Shown here: positions 47,393 through 58,299 of the stretch, piece by piece
Numbering within the stretch: position 1 is the first letter of the stretch
Layout of the letters: each line of letters starts with the position of its first letter
Assembly: GCA_033032175.1 (NCBI GenBank)
Contig: CM065328.1
Coordinates: 11,780,690 to 11,844,689, forward strand
Origin: Saturnia japonica
Taxonomy: Eukaryota > Arthropoda > Insecta > Lepidoptera > Saturniidae
Reading direction: 5' to 3'
DNA length: 64,000 bases
Translations under genes and position numbers: made by a program
Notes under the pieces: generated by a model
The model's input: only the letters and a program-made list of their open reading frames with translations
The model's database searches: none
What the model was told of the DNA's origin: nothing

Positions 47393-48420
47393 ATACACAA
47401 AATTGTCAAAGATCACAGAGAAGAGGTAGGATCCGTAAACAGTCGTCCCTGTTATACCATCCTTCCTACATCCTACAAGGCTTCTTCGGATTTCGTTTAA
47501 AGGACCTAATACCTTTAACGGGACGCAGAAAACATCATAACTGAGAGGGACCATTCCACAATTTCACGATGCAGTAAGCTGATTAATCGGAGTCGTAATG
47601 GTGGTTACCATAAAGCTATGGTTCGGGAGCCTCGAACGCTTAATTCTATTTTTAGAATGAAGTTTCTTATTGTGCGTTTGGCGGATAGGAGTTACTTTTA
47701 CTATATTACATTAAAGCTATGCATGTGGTGTAGTGCAGTTATTAGAAGGAGACACAGATGCGAACGAGAGAGAGAAGACGGATAAACGTGTACTTGGCAC
47801 CAATGAGCGACTGTTACTCTACTTTAGTTCACTATCTTATAACTTATTTACAAGCGTATGTTTATGTATATTATATAACCATAGTTATATTTAAAATTAA
47901 ATGATCTAAATAAATAAAATTAGATTTTTTAATATTTCTGTTATAATAATTAATGATAAAATGTTTAATAATAAAAATAAAACCTGTACATTATTGCAGG
48001 CCGGAATGACAGCAGCGACCGTCAATGGACTACGATCCCTTGGTAGTCGCCGTTGTGTTAGAATTGTACTATGCTTACTATTAGGTACAGTAACATCAAT
48101 TTGCCGTGCTTCTATTAAAAAAAAAAAACTTATATATAAGTTCTTTTTTAATCGTAGTACTGTAAAGTAACGTCACAATGAAATCCAAACGCATCGGTGG
48201 CCATGAACACCGAGGGATCTACAATCTATCGCCAACCGCCGCTGTAATTTTAGTGTGTTCATACAGTAAATGTAAGCTAAAGAAATTAATTCAAACAACG
48301 CGAATTCTTTCCGTGATATAAACAGGATAACAGATTTCGCGATACGATGGTCGTTTATTTATTTTTAAATGCTTCATTTCAGAAACTCGACTACTCTCTT
48401 TGCCTCCTTTCGCAAACTCA
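47393..48420. other. Unassigned stretch
   Basis: 48000-48095 resembles the segments near 16095 and 27500 (gtcaatggactacgatccc ... ttgtactatgctt). No gene recognised. Confidence 0.35.
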
Positions 48421-48431
48421 GCAATGAAACA

Positions 48432-48745
48432 ATGATGTCTCAGTTGATAGCGTGTTCGGCCACCACGTCGATCGGCGTGAGTTCGTATCCTTGCAATATT
48501 AGCCTGAGCTCCTGGTGAAGGAAAACATCGTGATGAAACCATAGTATGGCGGTAGTGCTTATTCTAATGTCCGTTTAGTTAGCTACCACCCTCAAGTTCA
48601 AAATCTGTCGACAAACACCAATAGGTGTGTTCCGGCAGCTGCACTTGATAGCCAGTCTTCCACTAGGCTTAATATGCTATCATATTAGGCTATATGGTCA
48701 CTTAAAATCAAGAGAGATTGTGGCCATAACGCTAAATATACATAG
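48432..48745 (+). repeat. SINE-B, near full length
   Basis: Head with box B-like gagttcgtatcct, then gtgaaggaaaacatcgtgat, gctaccaccctcaagttca, acttgatagccagtcttcca and an A-rich end. The best reference copy of the family in this window. Confidence 0.75.
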
Positions 48746-50252
48746 ATAAAACAACTCCAAGCTTTTCATAAATATGGTGTGTCCATGAAACCCTGGATAT
48801 CGATAATTTTACGAGGATGTGCAGTAATTATTGAACAACTATCGATTACAATATTGTAATATATTTTAATCTAATTATTATTTACTAGCATTTTTCGCGG
48901 CTTCGTTGGCACCAAGTTTGCAAAATACAATTCTTACATGATTTTGTCGATACAATTATAGTATTTATTTTCAAGTGACCAAATAAATTACTGCCATAAG
49001 AGAACATATCCATCAAGCTCCCTCACACGCCGACTGGACGGAGATCACAGGCGTAAACGCGACGTTCTCTGAGAACCATAAATGGGAAATTCGCCAGCTG
49101 GCGCTATGTCTTGAAATCTATAAAATCAGTGACAAATTCGGGCGAGTTTAGCAATAATGCTTTGTCTGACAGAATTTTGTAAATCTTACACAGCATATTT
49201 ATCACTGGACTAGCAAATAGTTTTAATAAATGCTGATAAAAACTATGATTTATATTATAATGAAGATACCTAACAGTTCACATATTGAATAAGTATGTGA
49301 ATTTAACGCCAAGAAAAATCTTAGAGATTTCACCGAGAATAAATCATCTTAGTTCGATCATACAACATGATATAACAGAAGATGTTAATGCTTTTCTTGT
49401 ATATTCAAGTTGAAATTGATTTTAATACAATTGGAGGACAAAATTGTGTTAGAAGAAGGGTGACCGTTAAGTGTAATTCGTAACATAGTGGCACGCATAG
49501 GCGTATTGCTTTCCGGGATCAGTTTACAAATATTTAATAATAAAGCGATCAATACTTCACTGGATCGCGAAAAGCATGCAATTTTTTTTGTAGTTGCTCC
49601 ACATAATGACTGCGTATCATCTAATGGAAGGTATAGTGCAGACCAAAAATAAACAGAGACCTCCGATGACGAATTCTGTCAGTCTTCACGCCTTATTTGA
49701 CCCGATATCGTTGGAAGAGGAGAATTCGCTGGTCGGGAGGCAATTTCACAACTTCATAGTTAGTATGCAAACAAAAGTTTCATATTGAATATCTTGATTT
49801 GACGCGTTCAGACGCGTTTCGGTATTAGCGAGTTGCCGAAAGGTATTGAATAAGATATTTTTTTTATGGCCCTGTACTTATCAGGTATAGCATAGTAGAA
49901 AAACACTTTTATTCTAATTGCCGGTCTGTATTTGTTTGTCACTATAACACAATCGAAGGACAACAACATTCTGCTTGAAAGATGCATAAGAAACCATACT
50001 TTAATTATAATCCTTATGAAAGATAGTCACTGATTGTAGTACGTCAGCATCGTTAGGAAACCCTGAGGCTATTGGTCGGATGGGTTCAAAGAGACTCACC
50101 TCAATTCCAAAGGTCGGATATAGGTTGATTGCTCAAACGAATCTTATAGTTATAGGAAGTTTGAATCAGTCATTTCGCGACAACGATATAGTAATAATAT
50201 ACGACGTAGTAGATTAAGCAAATTGAGCAAAAACAAAATCATTTTTTTTTAA
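48746..50252. other. Unassigned stretch
   Basis: A CTAG|T with a weak gcgaagccgcg stem on the minus strand at 48895 may be another Helitron-like 3' end; no 5' end was found. A 64-codon frame at 49594-49788 is not recognised. Confidence 0.3.
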
Positions 50253-50356
50253 TTTATTTTAGGTCCTAAGAAGGCACTTTATGAAAGCTAAAACAATACT
50301 ACGATCTATTCATAAGACATCCTAGTTGTCGAGAAGAGTCGCCAAGAAACTCGGTA
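50253..50356 (-). repeat. LINE E 3' UTR fragment, copy E4
   Basis: ttaggtcctaagaaggcact ... catcctagttgtcgagaaga matches the 3' UTR part of E1. No coding left. Confidence 0.55.
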
Positions 50357-50374
50357 TTTATATTTTTTAACCCA

Positions 50375-51380
50375 CGACGTAAAAATATGGTGTTATAAGT
50401 TTAACGTATGTGTAAGTGTAAATGTCTATAGCGTTGTAGCTCCAAAACAGCTGAACCAAATTTGCTTTAGTTTTTTTTTGCTTGAAATGTGACTTGATTG
50501 AGAGTTTCTTTAGGTAGGATTCAAGAAAATCTGTTCAGCAATTTCAAGATTATCAGCTCTTTTCTTGTTAATAGAGTGATGTAATCTTCTTCCAGCGGTA
50601 AGATTGAGTTGTAATTTGGTATACTGTTACTTATATGATGTTAAAAGAGCATGGCAACCTTGACCTAATGCTGCAGCATTATCAGGAATCTGCAAGATAC
50701 CTAACTCCTTACGAACTTACAGGAGAGGTATCGTGTGTAGACTCACTGGAATGGCCTCAATGAATAGGTCACTTGTATTTGGGCTTATATTTTTCTGTGA
50801 ATGTCCAGCAACACCCTACTCAAGAATTTTGTTATAGAACTTAACACTATTACCTAAAAACCTTTTGTCTGTCTTACTAAGTATAAAACCAGGGAGTAAG
50901 TAACCAATCTACTCCGCAAATACACTTTCATTGAAAATAATTTTAATGAAACTGAAGAGTAGCTTTAAAATTGTACAATTCTTTTTAAATCCCGACAGAA
51001 AAAAAAGGGTTCTTTTAAGTTTAACTTGTGTTTTAGTGTTTCTGTCTGCGGCATCGTAGCTTACAAACGTCGGCTCCGATTTGAATCTAGTTTTTTTTTT
51101 TTTCATAAGTGACTTAACCTAAAGTGTTCTAAGATATAATACAAGAAAATCTGTCCAGCCTTTTCTAGTTCAAAATAGATGTGAGCATCTTCAACAAGTC
51201 TCTCTGAGTCGAGATTTGGAATTTTGTTTCTTCAACGACGTTAGAAAAATCCTAACCTGATGCTGGAACGTCAAGTGGAATCTGTAAGATACCTAACACC
51301 TCATCAACTTAGAGCGGAGATATCGTGTTTGGGCTCATTGGAATGGTCTCAATGAATAGGTCACTTGTGTCGAAGGTTTA
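50375..51380 (+). repeat. Two tandem copies of dispersed repeat D
   Basis: 50375-50810 and 50995-51380, same orientation, separated by 185 bp that includes a LINE-E-like scrap (gaacttaacactattaccta). Both carry cttgattgagagtt/cttaacctaaagtgtt, ttatcagctc-like and atcgtgtttgggctcattgg segments. Confidence 0.6.
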
Positions 51381-51995
51381 ATAAATGTAATTTTACCTTG
51401 TTAGAGATTAAGAGCAGATATTTCAATTAATGTATTAATGATATATGAAAAATTATATTTTATTTTCCACGTTACATAAGCAAAGCTAACTATTTCGTTC
51501 TAATACGTGGATTATAACAGCATAACCTAAAAATAAATAGCACAAGAATTTGGTTGTCATGTCGTTTGCGTAGTTTTTTTCTCAATTGCCTTTCGAATAA
51601 CATTTAATTCGATATTTTGTGAGTCACGAAATAACTGGTTAAATTATGACTATCTTCATCAAAGCGTTTATATAGATTATTATTTCGTCCCCCACAATGG
51701 TAGAAAGGTTTCTCAATATCTAATTCGGAATGAGGATCTCTATTACGGCAGCACTTCCAGCGGATAACTCTCATAAGTAACTGAACCGTTTGCGTTATCG
51801 GTTTTTACTCGGCTGGTTCTGTATATATTTTTATTGTGGTATTTAAAATAAACTAAATAATTTAGCCGATTAAAATATGAATTACTTACCATTTAATAAT
51901 ATTTGTTATAATCTAATGTAATCAAGAAATATTTTCAAAAACATAATGTTAAAAATCTTTGACAACATCTTTATTTGACTGTGTGCATTTGTGTC

Positions 51996-52027
<32 letters not shown>

Positions 52028-52479
52028 TGAGAGCGATGGGGAGGGGGAGAGGTATATTGCATAATAATAAATTGAAGTCAATTCAAATGAACCTAAATTA
52101 TTGACCCATTAGATGCTACAAATAGAGACAGAAGTATGTCTTTTTGATATTATAATAGTTTTTGCGCATTTATTAAAGGTTTAAACTAAGAGTTGCGTGG
52201 GTTATCATGCCATGAAAGTGTGAAATTATGAAGTTACAACTTTCAAGTCATGAATGATAATAATATATAATATACATTTTACTGATTTTTTTGTGAAAAA
52301 ATATTTTAACGAAGTATACCATAAAATAATCATATTTAAAAAAATGTCATTAAATTGTTTTTCATCATGTTTTTTGCACACGGGACAAACATGTTATGGT
52401 TTCAGATATTTATACTTCAATGATAAACAATAGTTACTTGTTATATTTTTATGATTTAAATCATAATATGCAAATATTA
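51381..52479. other. No gene; (tg)n(ag)n microsatellite
   Basis: A gtgtgtgtgtgtgtgag run at about 51990-52030 stands in AT-rich DNA. Confidence 0.5.
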
Positions 52480-53205
52480 TCTAATATTAATACGTGAAGC
52501 AAAAACTTTGTACCCCTTTTTAAGCGTATTGCGTGCACGGAAGACTGAGATTTGGCATGGTTAAAGTTTATATGGAGAATGAGTGCTGAAAGCCAAAACT
52601 TATCTATAATATGCAACTAATATATTAAATAAAATAAATTAATACTGCGAATCCTAACCCGACCAATGCCATTGAACTTCATCATCATCATCATCATTTC
52701 AGCCGCAGGACGTCCACTGCTGAACATAGGCCTCCCCCATAGATCTCCAGAGCGACCGATCTTGTGCGGCCTGCACCCAACGGCTCCCAGTGACCTTTAT
52801 TATGTCGTCTTTCCATCTAGTGGGGGGCCATCCTACGCTGTGATTTCCGGTGCGTGGTCTCCACTCGAGAACCTTTCTGCCCCAACGGCCGTCAGTTCTC
52901 CGAACTATGTGCCCCGCCCACTGCCACTTCAACTTGCTAATCCTTTTGGCTATGTCGGTTACCTTAGTTTGTCTACGGATCTCCTCATTTCTGATTCGAT
53001 CTCGTAGAGAAACACCAAGCATAGCCCTCTCTATAGCTCTCCATTGAACTTAGACCCCCCCAAAATATTGACATTGTCACTCAATGAAAAGTGACAGCAA
53101 GTGATATAATATTCATTGTTTAGATTCATACTGTAAATGTCAAACAGAAAATAGTTTATGATTAAATAGTCGCTGGTCGAATTTCAGTCATTGAACGGCC
53201 GCTAG
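52480..53205 (+). mobile_element. Helitron-like M element interrupted by an RTE tail
   Basis: A|TCTAATATTAATACGTGAAG start and CTAG|T end. Outer parts 52480-52679 and 53041-53205 together match 17930-18296. The RTE insertion occupies 52680-53040. Confidence 0.75.
52680..53040 (-). pseudogene. RTE-type LINE 3' end, copy 3, with 11-bp target duplication
   Basis: An open frame of 107 codons (53022 down to 52699) encodes the C-terminal tail of an RTE-type endonuclease/reverse transcriptase: LRDRIRNEEIRRQTKV, KLKWQWAGHIVRR, GRWGRKVLEWRPRTG, RWVQAAQDRSLWRSMGEAYV. It is intact but only the last tenth of the protein, because the element is 5'-truncated as usual for LINEs. The 3' end is a run of atg units, typical of RTE. 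The insertion is bounded by ccattgaactt at 52669-52679 and 53041-53051. The absence of stops marks it as much younger than the RTE copies at 31740 and 32236. Confidence 0.9.
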
Positions 53206-53757
53206 TTATTATTAAATAAGAAAGCATAAACCTAAATACATTGCTAGGACTGATAACAAATAATCGGAACCTACTCCACTAGTTGATTCACAAATCATAT
53301 ACGACGTTTTTCTATCGAACGGTACCCTAAATGAGGGACGAGAAAATACAAAGATATTACGTGCACAAAATTCAATACATTGTGTTCACCCGGCTCTACG
53401 TGATAAGAGTACGAAATCACAATGAATTTTAGTTTAGGAGACCGGCAAACAATTACCCACGTTATTTTCGAACTGAAGCTTTTTAAAACGTTGGGGATGG
53501 CGAATTAACTGTTAAAAAACTAAACGTCATGAATGGAAGTTGCGAAAGGAATGAAATTCAAGTCCGGCGGCGAGGTGTTAAGAAGAAGACTAAGTATACT
53601 TTGCTCAAATCTATAGTAAATAATTCATTAAATATTTTATTACTACTTCCATAATTCTTCCAGTTTTGCCAGATGTTTCGGTAGTTTTACTTCTTTTCTG
53701 GCGAAAGTAGCATATAAAATATGTGTGGTATACATAAACTTTGTGTTTTAATTTCTA
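53206..53757. other. No recognised feature
   Basis: AT-rich; nothing assigned between the two Helitron-like M copies. Confidence 0.4.
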
Positions 53758-53929
53758 CTAGCAATCACCCTAAGGTCGAAATTCGACCAGCGACTTTTTG
53801 ATCATAATTTTAGCTTTCTGCGCTCCTTCTCCATATAAACTTTAACCATGCCAAATATCACAATATTCCGTGCACGCAATACGCTTAAAAAGGTACCGAA
53901 AAATTTTGCTTCACGTGTTAATATATAGA
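53758..53929 (-). mobile_element. Short Helitron-like M element (172 bp)
   Basis: Minus strand begins A|TCTATATATTAACACGTG and ends CTAG|T, with the ggtcgaatttcgacc palindrome just before the end. It is an internally deleted version of the M family; the middle present in the 52480 copy is missing. Confidence 0.7.
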
Positions 53930-55716
53930 TATTGTATGTAAAATTTTATATATAAAAAGCTTTTACTTATAAATTATCCCTATATAAAGTTATTAATAAT
54001 TTGTAATGAATAAAATTATAGGAGAAAGGTCTCTTTGGTTACTGTTCAGATGAGCGGCAGAATTATTCTAAACGAAATTTACATAAACTTAAAATATAAC
54101 TTAATATTTTTTTAAAAGCTTGAGGGCTCAGTTTAAATGGATACAATTTACTACGATATCATAATTTATATATAATACAGGCGGCCCGTCCCGGCTTCGC
54201 ACGGGTATTTAAACAAATTTCAAAATTGAAAATTATAACACGAATAAACCCTTCTAATTGCGTCAGATTACTAAAAAAGTAAATTATATAGAAAGTTTGA
54301 TTATTATAATTTTAATGAACTTTTTTTTTTATTAAGTGTGTAATTTTTTTTTTATTGTAAAAATATCATAAGTAATTATATACAAAACAAAAGCCATTTA
54401 ATTTATTGAGTCAGAGCGTCCCTGTAAACGATATTTGCCGTTGTTTTATTTTGCTGCTTTTAACGTCAATTCATGTGGAAGCAGTTCAGAACGGATTAGG
54501 CAATTTAAAAATTTTGTGGGTAATGGACTGCGTCTTCGATATAAGTTACAGTGTCGATCGATTTATATTTTTGGAACGAAGTTCCTTACGGCAGGCATGG
54601 AGGGGATAGGGATTTTGCTGCACGACCGAACTGAAAAAAATGTGATAGTAAAACCGTAAAAAAAAATCCGTGGAAAAAAGTGCGTGGAATAAAACCGTTA
54701 AATGAGACGTGCGCAGGCGCGACAGTCGCATACACAAGCGAGTAGCCAATAGCCAATAGTTTCAGCAATAGAATTTGATGACGAGACTGATTAATAAGAA
54801 TTACTTATAATAATAATATTAATAATAATAATAAACTTTTTTTGTAATTATTTTTATTTCTATTTTTCTATTTCTACGTAATTTTATGTTGTCAAACAAA
54901 AATAAAGAGACATATTTTGTTATTTTAGTTGATAATTTGAATTACGATGTTTTTTTTTTATTTTAAGTAATTTATTATTTCCTAAAATACTGAATTTCCT
55001 AAATACTTTCTTGTACTTAAATAAAAACTAATCAGCAAAATTTAAGAGAAAAATCAAGAAAACCTACATAAAATTGAGCACGGTTTTTTTTGTAATTTGT
55101 GTCGATTCTACATTAGCCGAAGGAACTTCGTTCCTACCTGGTGTCCCACGACACCACATCATTTTTTATTTGGCCGGGGACTTTTTGAATAATGAAATTG
55201 TTTATATCGTTCACCGTATAATTCCTAGATGTCACTATTGCCCTGGAACACAACCAACGAAAGTCCTTTTCGTGCAAATTTTCAATGTCAGGGTTATACT
55301 GCATCTATTAAAATTTCTAAATTGTGGACTATTTGGCCTAGAGACTCATCCAAAAGGATATCACGATTTCTGCTTAAATTTGGAGTGGCAAGCTGCTTGA
55401 TAGGTCTCTTTGAGAACTCCCTCAACGGTTTTAAGTACTCGAATGAGGTTGGACCGCGAACGTGATGTAGCAACATCCTAAGATAAAAACACTCTGATTG
55501 AGAAGGATGTACACCGTAGACTCTTCCTAAAGCGGCATCTTTTTTATGCCTGGATGGCCAACTACGTCCAAACCACGCCTCCTTCTAGTGAATTTATTAT
55601 TGGCCTATGTGTAGTATTGCGGGATTTTGTGGTATTTGCGAATTCATCTTCATTACAGAGCTCAAAGAAAATCAGCAAAGTAGTTTTACGTAGGTTTTGG
55701 GTTGTGAGTTTTACCT

Positions 55717-55817
55717 TATTACATGGGACCTAAAACATACTCGACGAACTGTGGGTGTATATTAGTACACCTCTGCCTAACCCTTCGGGGAATACAGGCG
55801 TGATGGTATGTTATGTT
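55717..55817 (+). repeat. SINE-A 3' piece inside the Helitron relic
   Basis: attacatgggacctaaaaca ... tacaggcgtgatggtatgtt; only the last third of SINE-A. It separates two Helitron coding pieces. Confidence 0.8.
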
Positions 55818-56073
55818 TGGGCCACTTGTTCAGCCGTTTCTGCGGTAAAATAAACCCTTTGACCATTTTCTAAGTGGACAGCTAAGGCAAGACTGTAGGA
55901 TGACGCTCGTGGATCAGAAATGCGATTATTCGCCAGACAGCTTCGGAAGTATTTTTGTACCAGCCATTCACGTAGTTTTCATTTGGGTTTATGATGTTAA
56001 AAGTAGCCTGGTCATATCCGTTATATATTTGCAAATGTATTTGATGACTTGAACTGAGTGGCAGTACTCCACA

Positions 56074-56862
56074 TTTATTTTATTTATTTATTTAATTAAG
56101 GTAACATACAGCCATAACATAAACATGTTTAAATATAATTTATACAAACAGGCCTACAGTACCATATATTGAAGTACATAAATCTGTACATAATTTTTCA
56201 AAAATCGTAGCGTTACAATTATATTAAAAAAAAGAACTAAATAAATTTACAATTCAAATATCAACATTAAAATAAAAACATACAAGAGTTAAATTTATAT
56301 TATATCATAACATGTCTTTATTCAACAAATCACGTACCTTCCTTTTGTAAGATGATAATTTATTTGAAAATATGTCAACATCGCTAAGAAATCTGTTATA
56401 GTAATAACAAGAACATTGAAAGAAGGAGTTTTTGAGATAATTTGTCCGACAAAAGGGAACATAAAATGTGTCCTTTGATCGTGCGTTTGATCGCGGTATT
56501 TTTAAAGAAATGTGTTCCAGAAGTGGAGAGGAATCTATATGGTAATTAATTATTTTATGTAAGAAGATTGCATCAAGATATATCCTCCTATGTTTTAAGG
56601 ATTGAATATTATGCCTGGAAGCACTTGTTTTAAAATCAATAAAATTATGACTAGTTCTATAATCGAGGGACTTTAAAAATCTGTTCTGTACTTTCTCAAT
56701 CCTGGCTATGTGCACTTCATATTGTGGGCTCCAAACTACACTTGCAAACTCCAGTATACTGCGAACATAGGCGTAATATAAGACTTTTAAAGTTTCTACT
56801 TTTTTAAAGGGTTTACCCAAACGCAGTATTAAGCCGAGTTTCTTAAGAGCTTTAGAGACGAT
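56074..56862 (-). pseudogene. CR1/Jockey-type LINE, 5'-truncated, inside the Helitron relic
   Basis: From about 56860 the minus strand encodes the post-RT C-terminus of a LINE ORF2: ALKKLGLILRLGKPF, LKVLYYAYVRSILEF, VVWSPQYEVHIARIEKVQ and RFLKSLDYR, then a Tyr/Ser-rich tail ending NKDML at a stop (56305). No stops interrupt it. An open frame begins upstream at 56904, but its first 15 or so residues are Helitron sequence read in the wrong frame. A 230-bp 3' UTR ends in a run of (taaa)-type units near 56076-56095. RT catalytic motifs lie in the missing 5' part. It is the youngest-looking LINE piece in the window together with the RTE at 52680. Confidence 0.85.
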
Positions 56863-57536
56863 AAACGTTAAACGTCCTAGACAATAGTGGAGAATAAGGA
56901 ACAATCTATCTATTATTTATATTGAACCTACTTCCTCTGATAATTAGCTTAGCGCACTGTCCTCCATTTTCGGCGTCAAGACGATGAACGATAAACTGGA
57001 TATCCGACCTCTCTGGTTTGGATATCGTTGACGAAACGTCGAGGGTACTTTTTTTTACAGATACCGTTTGTCATACATGGCACTATTAAATTATGCTCTC
57101 CGCATGGTCCGTGCACAATATTTTTTGTTACGTTATCGTACAATATCGGATCGTTTTGTCAATTAAATATTTTAAAATAAAATAACGCTTATTGTGGCAT
57201 AACTAAAATAGTTAGAGATATACTGTCGCGACACTTTTTGGAAATAATTATGTGTTCTGCAAAGTCATGTGCATTATTTTATTCTATCATCAATAGTTTT
57301 TGTAGCGCACACGATGTAAAGAATATTTTAGGTAATTTTTTTGCACCTTCGGTTACATTATTGGAGTTTTAGTAAGGTTCCCTAGCTTTTTTTGAATATT
57401 TAATATAGCCTATGTCACTCTGGGATAGTGTAGCTTTCCAACAGTGAAAGAATTTTTCAAATCAGTCCAGTAGTTTCGGAGCGTATTTAATGCAAACAAA
57501 CAATCAAGTCATTCCTCTTTATAATATTAGTATAGA

Positions 57537-58299
57537 CAATGTACTTAATTTTTTTTTTATTGCAAGAAAGCTTCGTTTCCTTTGGGTGCCCTACAACGTT
57601 AGCCATTTTATAAAGGGTGCAAAAATAGGCAGTTATAAGTATACCAAAATACATTTATTAAAAAAAAAACATATTTTCACTAGCTCCTGGTCTGAACGAA
57701 ACATTTCATCTCTTTAAATGTTACGAAAGAGAAATCAGAAACTAATTCGATAGTTGAGACTATTTGCCCAATATAAATGAACCGAATCCATTTCATCAAA
57801 TTACATCAGAAATATTTTATACAATTCAACGGTTATCTACTAATCACTCCACCAGATCTTAATTTAGTAATTAAATAAGTATTTTTTATACAACTAAGGC
57901 TGTAAACAAGCGTACGGCTTGCCTGATTGTAAACGGCTACTGTAGCCTATAGATGTTTGTAATACTGTAGACATCACAAGCACATTACCGAGCAACACAA
58001 CAATCACATCAGGAATACAACAAATCACATCAAAAGAAAATCTACTTGATTAATGATATTTTTTTTTTTGTTTTTGATGTAGGAAAGATCGTGAAGAACA
58101 GCGTACAAACATAGCTACTTTTTAGCTTACACCTGGCTACCTAACACATCCAGGTTAACACATCAAGATGTCGAAAGGAATCCTCATCGCGAACATATCT
58201 AAGTATATAAAAAATTAGGGGTGTCGTGGGACACTCTCGCCTTTCTATACTATATTCAATGTTATTAAATAGCAAGCACAATGAAGAAATTGTAATAAT
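57537..58299. other. Mostly unassigned
   Basis: 57895-57990 is an inverted repeat-C fragment (gcgtacggcttgcctgattg, ctgtagcctatag). No gene recognised. Confidence 0.4.

Larger units (their letters stand above)
55160..57160 (-). pseudogene. Helitron Rep/helicase, fragmented
   Basis: Pieces typical of Helitron transposases appear in the expected order, in several frames: NDPILYDNV and KNIVHGPCG, KYPRRFVNDIQT and VGYPVYRSSS (57160-56990); RGSRFNINNR, a stop where Trp is expected, IVPYSPLLSRTF (to 56863). Then an inserted LINE, and EYCHSV and VIKYICKYI (56065-56030), NTSEAVWRIIAFLIHERHP and AVHLENGQRVYFTAE (to 55820). A SINE piece follows, then AALGRVYGVHPSQSECFYL and LLHHVRGPTSFEYLK (55560-55420), and WLCSRAIVTSRNYTVNDIN (55260-55180), resembling a helicase AP-TN-DV-IN segment. 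The Rep HUH motif and the Walker motifs are not seen. Such proteins nick and unwind DNA during rolling-circle transposition; this one is dead. Confidence 0.85.
54178..57536 (-). mobile_element. Autonomous Helitron relic with nested insertions
   Basis: Minus strand. The 5' end TCTATACTAATATTATAAAG at 57536 is the same as in the H3 element. Rep/helicase coding follows between 57160 and about 55160. The 3' end is inferred at 54178-54210, where cccgtgcgaagccgggacggg can form a hairpin (cccgt/acggg), although the terminal CTAG is not intact. A LINE (56074-56862), a SINE-A piece (55717-55817) and a repeat carrying ggaacgaagttcc (at about 54400-55155) have inserted. The left boundary is less certain than the right. 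Confidence 0.65.

Noticed and set aside
52666..53007. 113-codon plus-strand frame
   Set aside because: Antisense shadow of the RTE C-terminus on the minus strand.
55074..55465. Plus-strand frames of 108 and 78 codons near 55.1-55.5 kb
   Set aside because: Antisense to Helitron helicase coding that is clearly recognisable on the minus strand.
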